From the NCBI GenBank assembly GCA_028702545.1, contig JAQVOQ010000019.1:1-15441 (forward strand): DNA of 15,441 nucleotides, given 5' to 3'. Positions 14,222-15,441 of the stretch are shown here, one piece after another. A program made the position numbers and the translations under genes. The stretch's first letter is position 1; each line of letters begins with the position of its first letter. The stretch comes from Clostridia bacterium. GTDB taxonomy: Bacteria; Bacillota; Clostridia; Christensenellales; UBA1242. The notes beneath the pieces were generated by a model. The model made no database searches. It had not been told where the DNA came from and worked only from the letters and a program-made list of their open reading frames with translations.

Positions 14222-15210
14222 ACTTATTACTCGCTGATATGCCAAGTGGTTTTTGGCAAAATTTAATTGGCTATGTTGTAGATTTTGTAACAAATTATGG
14301 ACTAGCAATTATTATATTTAGTATTGTATTAAAAATAATTTTAAGCCCACTTGATTTTATGCAAAGAAAAACGACAAGAGACAATACCGAAAAACAAGCA
14401 AAATTAAAACCACAATTAGACAAACTTAATGCTAAATATAAAGATAAAAAAGAAATATTAAATCAAAAAACAATGGAATTATATAAAAAGGAAAACTATA
14501 ACATTATAGGCAGTTGCTTCGGTATGCTGATTAACCTTGTTTTAACACTAGTAATTTTTATTACGCTTTTTGGTGCAATGAGAAATATTAGTGAGTTCAA
14601 GTTGGCAAATCAATATACTCAACTTGAAACAACTTATCAAACAGCTTATGATGCTGACTTTGACATTAACTCAGATATTTTACTTGCAACTCAAGCAGGA
14701 CAGACGGCAGTTTTAAGTGAATATGAAAATGTAAAAGAGGGTTTTTTGTGGATAAACAATATTTGGATGCCAGATACTAGTGCCTCAGTTATCCCTAGTT
14801 ATTCAAGTTATTTAAAATTATCAAACACGCCGACAGAGAGTGCACCAACCGAAGATAGATATAATGAGGTTATGGGTGTTTTGCAAAGCGAAAACAATGG
14901 TTGGAACGGTTTATATATTTTAATAATTCTAGCGGGAGCCGTTACCTATATTTCTCAAAAAGTTATGCAAGGCAAGAAAAAAGTGGGCGAAACAAAAGAC
15001 CCGGCAACTCCACAGATGAATACAGGACTTATGCTTTACTTGTTGCCAATATTAATGATCGTGTTTACTATTAGTTATAGTGCAGCGTTTGCTTTATATA
15101 TCGTAATAAACTCACTTATGACTATGTTTATTGCAATGATATCAAACAAAATTTTAGATAATAAAGAAGCAAAAAAACAGTTAGATACAAAACCTAATTA
15201 TAGTAGATAA
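14209..15210 (+). CDS. yidC: Membrane protein insertase YidC/SpoIIIJ (Oxa1 family)
   Basis: YidC inserts and folds membrane proteins alone or with SecYEG. The 333-residue protein has the five-segment Oxa1 core: segment 1 about 31-48, a positively charged cytoplasmic hairpin (53-95), segment 2 about 104-124, segment 3 about 235-250, segment 4 about 273-288 and segment 5 about 291-312. FLWINNIWMPD (179-189) matches the usual 'FLWi.dl..pD' before segment 3. There is no cleavable signal or lipobox cysteine, unlike many Gram-positive homologues. The conserved arginine in segment 1, which forms the hydrophilic groove, is replaced by lysine K42 in IVLKIILSPL. The loop between segments 2 and 3 is about 110 residues, longer than usual, with added stretches at about 126-175 and 190-233. 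AAAGGAG lies inside the yidD end. Confidence 0.93.
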   Translation: MDFINLLLADMPSGFWQNLIGYVVDFVTNYGLAIIIFSIVLKIILSPLDFMQRKTTRDNTEKQAKLKPQLDKLNAKYKDKKEILNQKTMELYKKENYNIIGSCFGMLINLVLTLVIFITLFGAMRNISEFKLANQYTQLETTYQTAYDADFDINSDILLATQAGQTAVLSEYENVKEGFLWINNIWMPDTSASVIPSYSSYLKLSNTPTESAPTEDRYNEVMGVLQSENNGWNGLYILIILAGAVTYISQKVMQGKKKVGETKDPATPQMNTGLMLYLLPILMIVFTISYSAAFALYIVINSLMTMFIAMISNKILDNKEAKKQLDTKPNYSR

Positions 15211-15224
15211 AGGAGAAGAAAAAA

Positions 15225-15441
15225 ATGAGACAATATGAATTTTCAGCAAAAAATGTTCAAGATGCAATCAGTAAAGGATTGAGCGAATTAAAAGTTAACC
15301 AAGAAGATGTTGATATTAAAATACTTGCAGAGGGTGGATTTTTTACCAAAGCTAAAATTTTAATAATAACTGAAGAAGAGGAAATTAAAGCACCAGAACC
15401 AGTTACACCAATTAAACGAGTTGTTAAAGCAGGGGCTAAAA
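15225..15441 (+). CDS. jag: Jag/KhpB RNA-binding protein, N-terminal part (cut by window end)
   Basis: The frame begins with ATG at 15225 after AAAGGAGAAG, 14 bases after yidC, and is open to the window end (72 codons). MRQYEFSAKNVQDAISKGLSELKV matches the Jag-N domain. The next segment, DVDIKILAEGGFFTKAKILII (29-49), is the second half of this small fold, followed by a proline- and charge-rich linker. Full-length Jag proteins continue with KH and R3H domains that bind RNA; these would be beyond the window. In Gram-positive bacteria Jag/KhpB acts with KhpA in controlling cell elongation and division and is nearly always encoded next to yidC. Position and domain agree, so the assignment is firm although only part is visible. 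Confidence 0.9.
   Translation, partial: MRQYEFSAKNVQDAISKGLSELKVNQEDVDIKILAEGGFFTKAKILIITEEEEIKAPEPVTPIKRVVKAGAK

Overview
The window is the replication-origin neighbourhood of a low-GC Gram-positive-type bacterium, most likely an uncultured clostridial member of the Bacillota. The base composition is strongly AT-rich, Shine-Dalgarno sequences are near-consensus AGGAG, promoters are clean sigma-A type (TTGACW-17-TATAAT), and TGA is a stop codon. The gene set (dnaA, dnaN, recF, gyrB, gyrA, rpmH, rnpA, yidD, yidC, jag) is the classic origin cluster. No rRNA, tRNA, CRISPR array or insertion sequence was seen.

Left part (1-3064): a partial uppP gene leaves the window on the minus strand. Divergent from it are ychF (GTPase/ATPase), a 109-residue HipS-like protein resembling the N-terminal subdomain of HipA, and a 322-residue HipA/HipT-like kinase. 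Each of the last two has its own promoter and terminator, and no HipB-like gene is present.

Middle part (3137-10368, minus strand): a terminator usable in both directions separates the kinase from gyrA. The gyrB-gyrA pair has its own promoter. Upstream of it lies a recF operon: recF (TTG start), a 310-residue unknown protein with a degenerate transglutaminase-like region, and a small MazG-like pyrophosphohydrolase.

Right part (10369-15441, plus strand): dnaA and dnaN flank the probable oriC. The dnaA-dnaN spacer holds DnaA-box-like sites, a short GC patch and a (TTA)6 DnaA-trio-like tract. After the dnaN terminator a strong promoter drives rpmH-rnpA-yidD-yidC-jag, with overlapping or tightly spaced genes; jag runs off the end.

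The main structural surprise is orientation. In the usual Bacillota layout dnaA-dnaN-recF-gyrB-gyrA point one way and rpmH-rnpA-yidC-jag the other. Here dnaA-dnaN point the same way as rpmH, while recF-gyrB-gyrA point away, as expected after an inversion of the dnaA-dnaN block together with its unwinding site. Other points worth a second look are the HipB-less split HipA pair, the unknown recF-operon gene, a possible two-state rpmH leader, alanine at the quinolone-contact serine of GyrA, and lysine at the conserved arginine of YidC.
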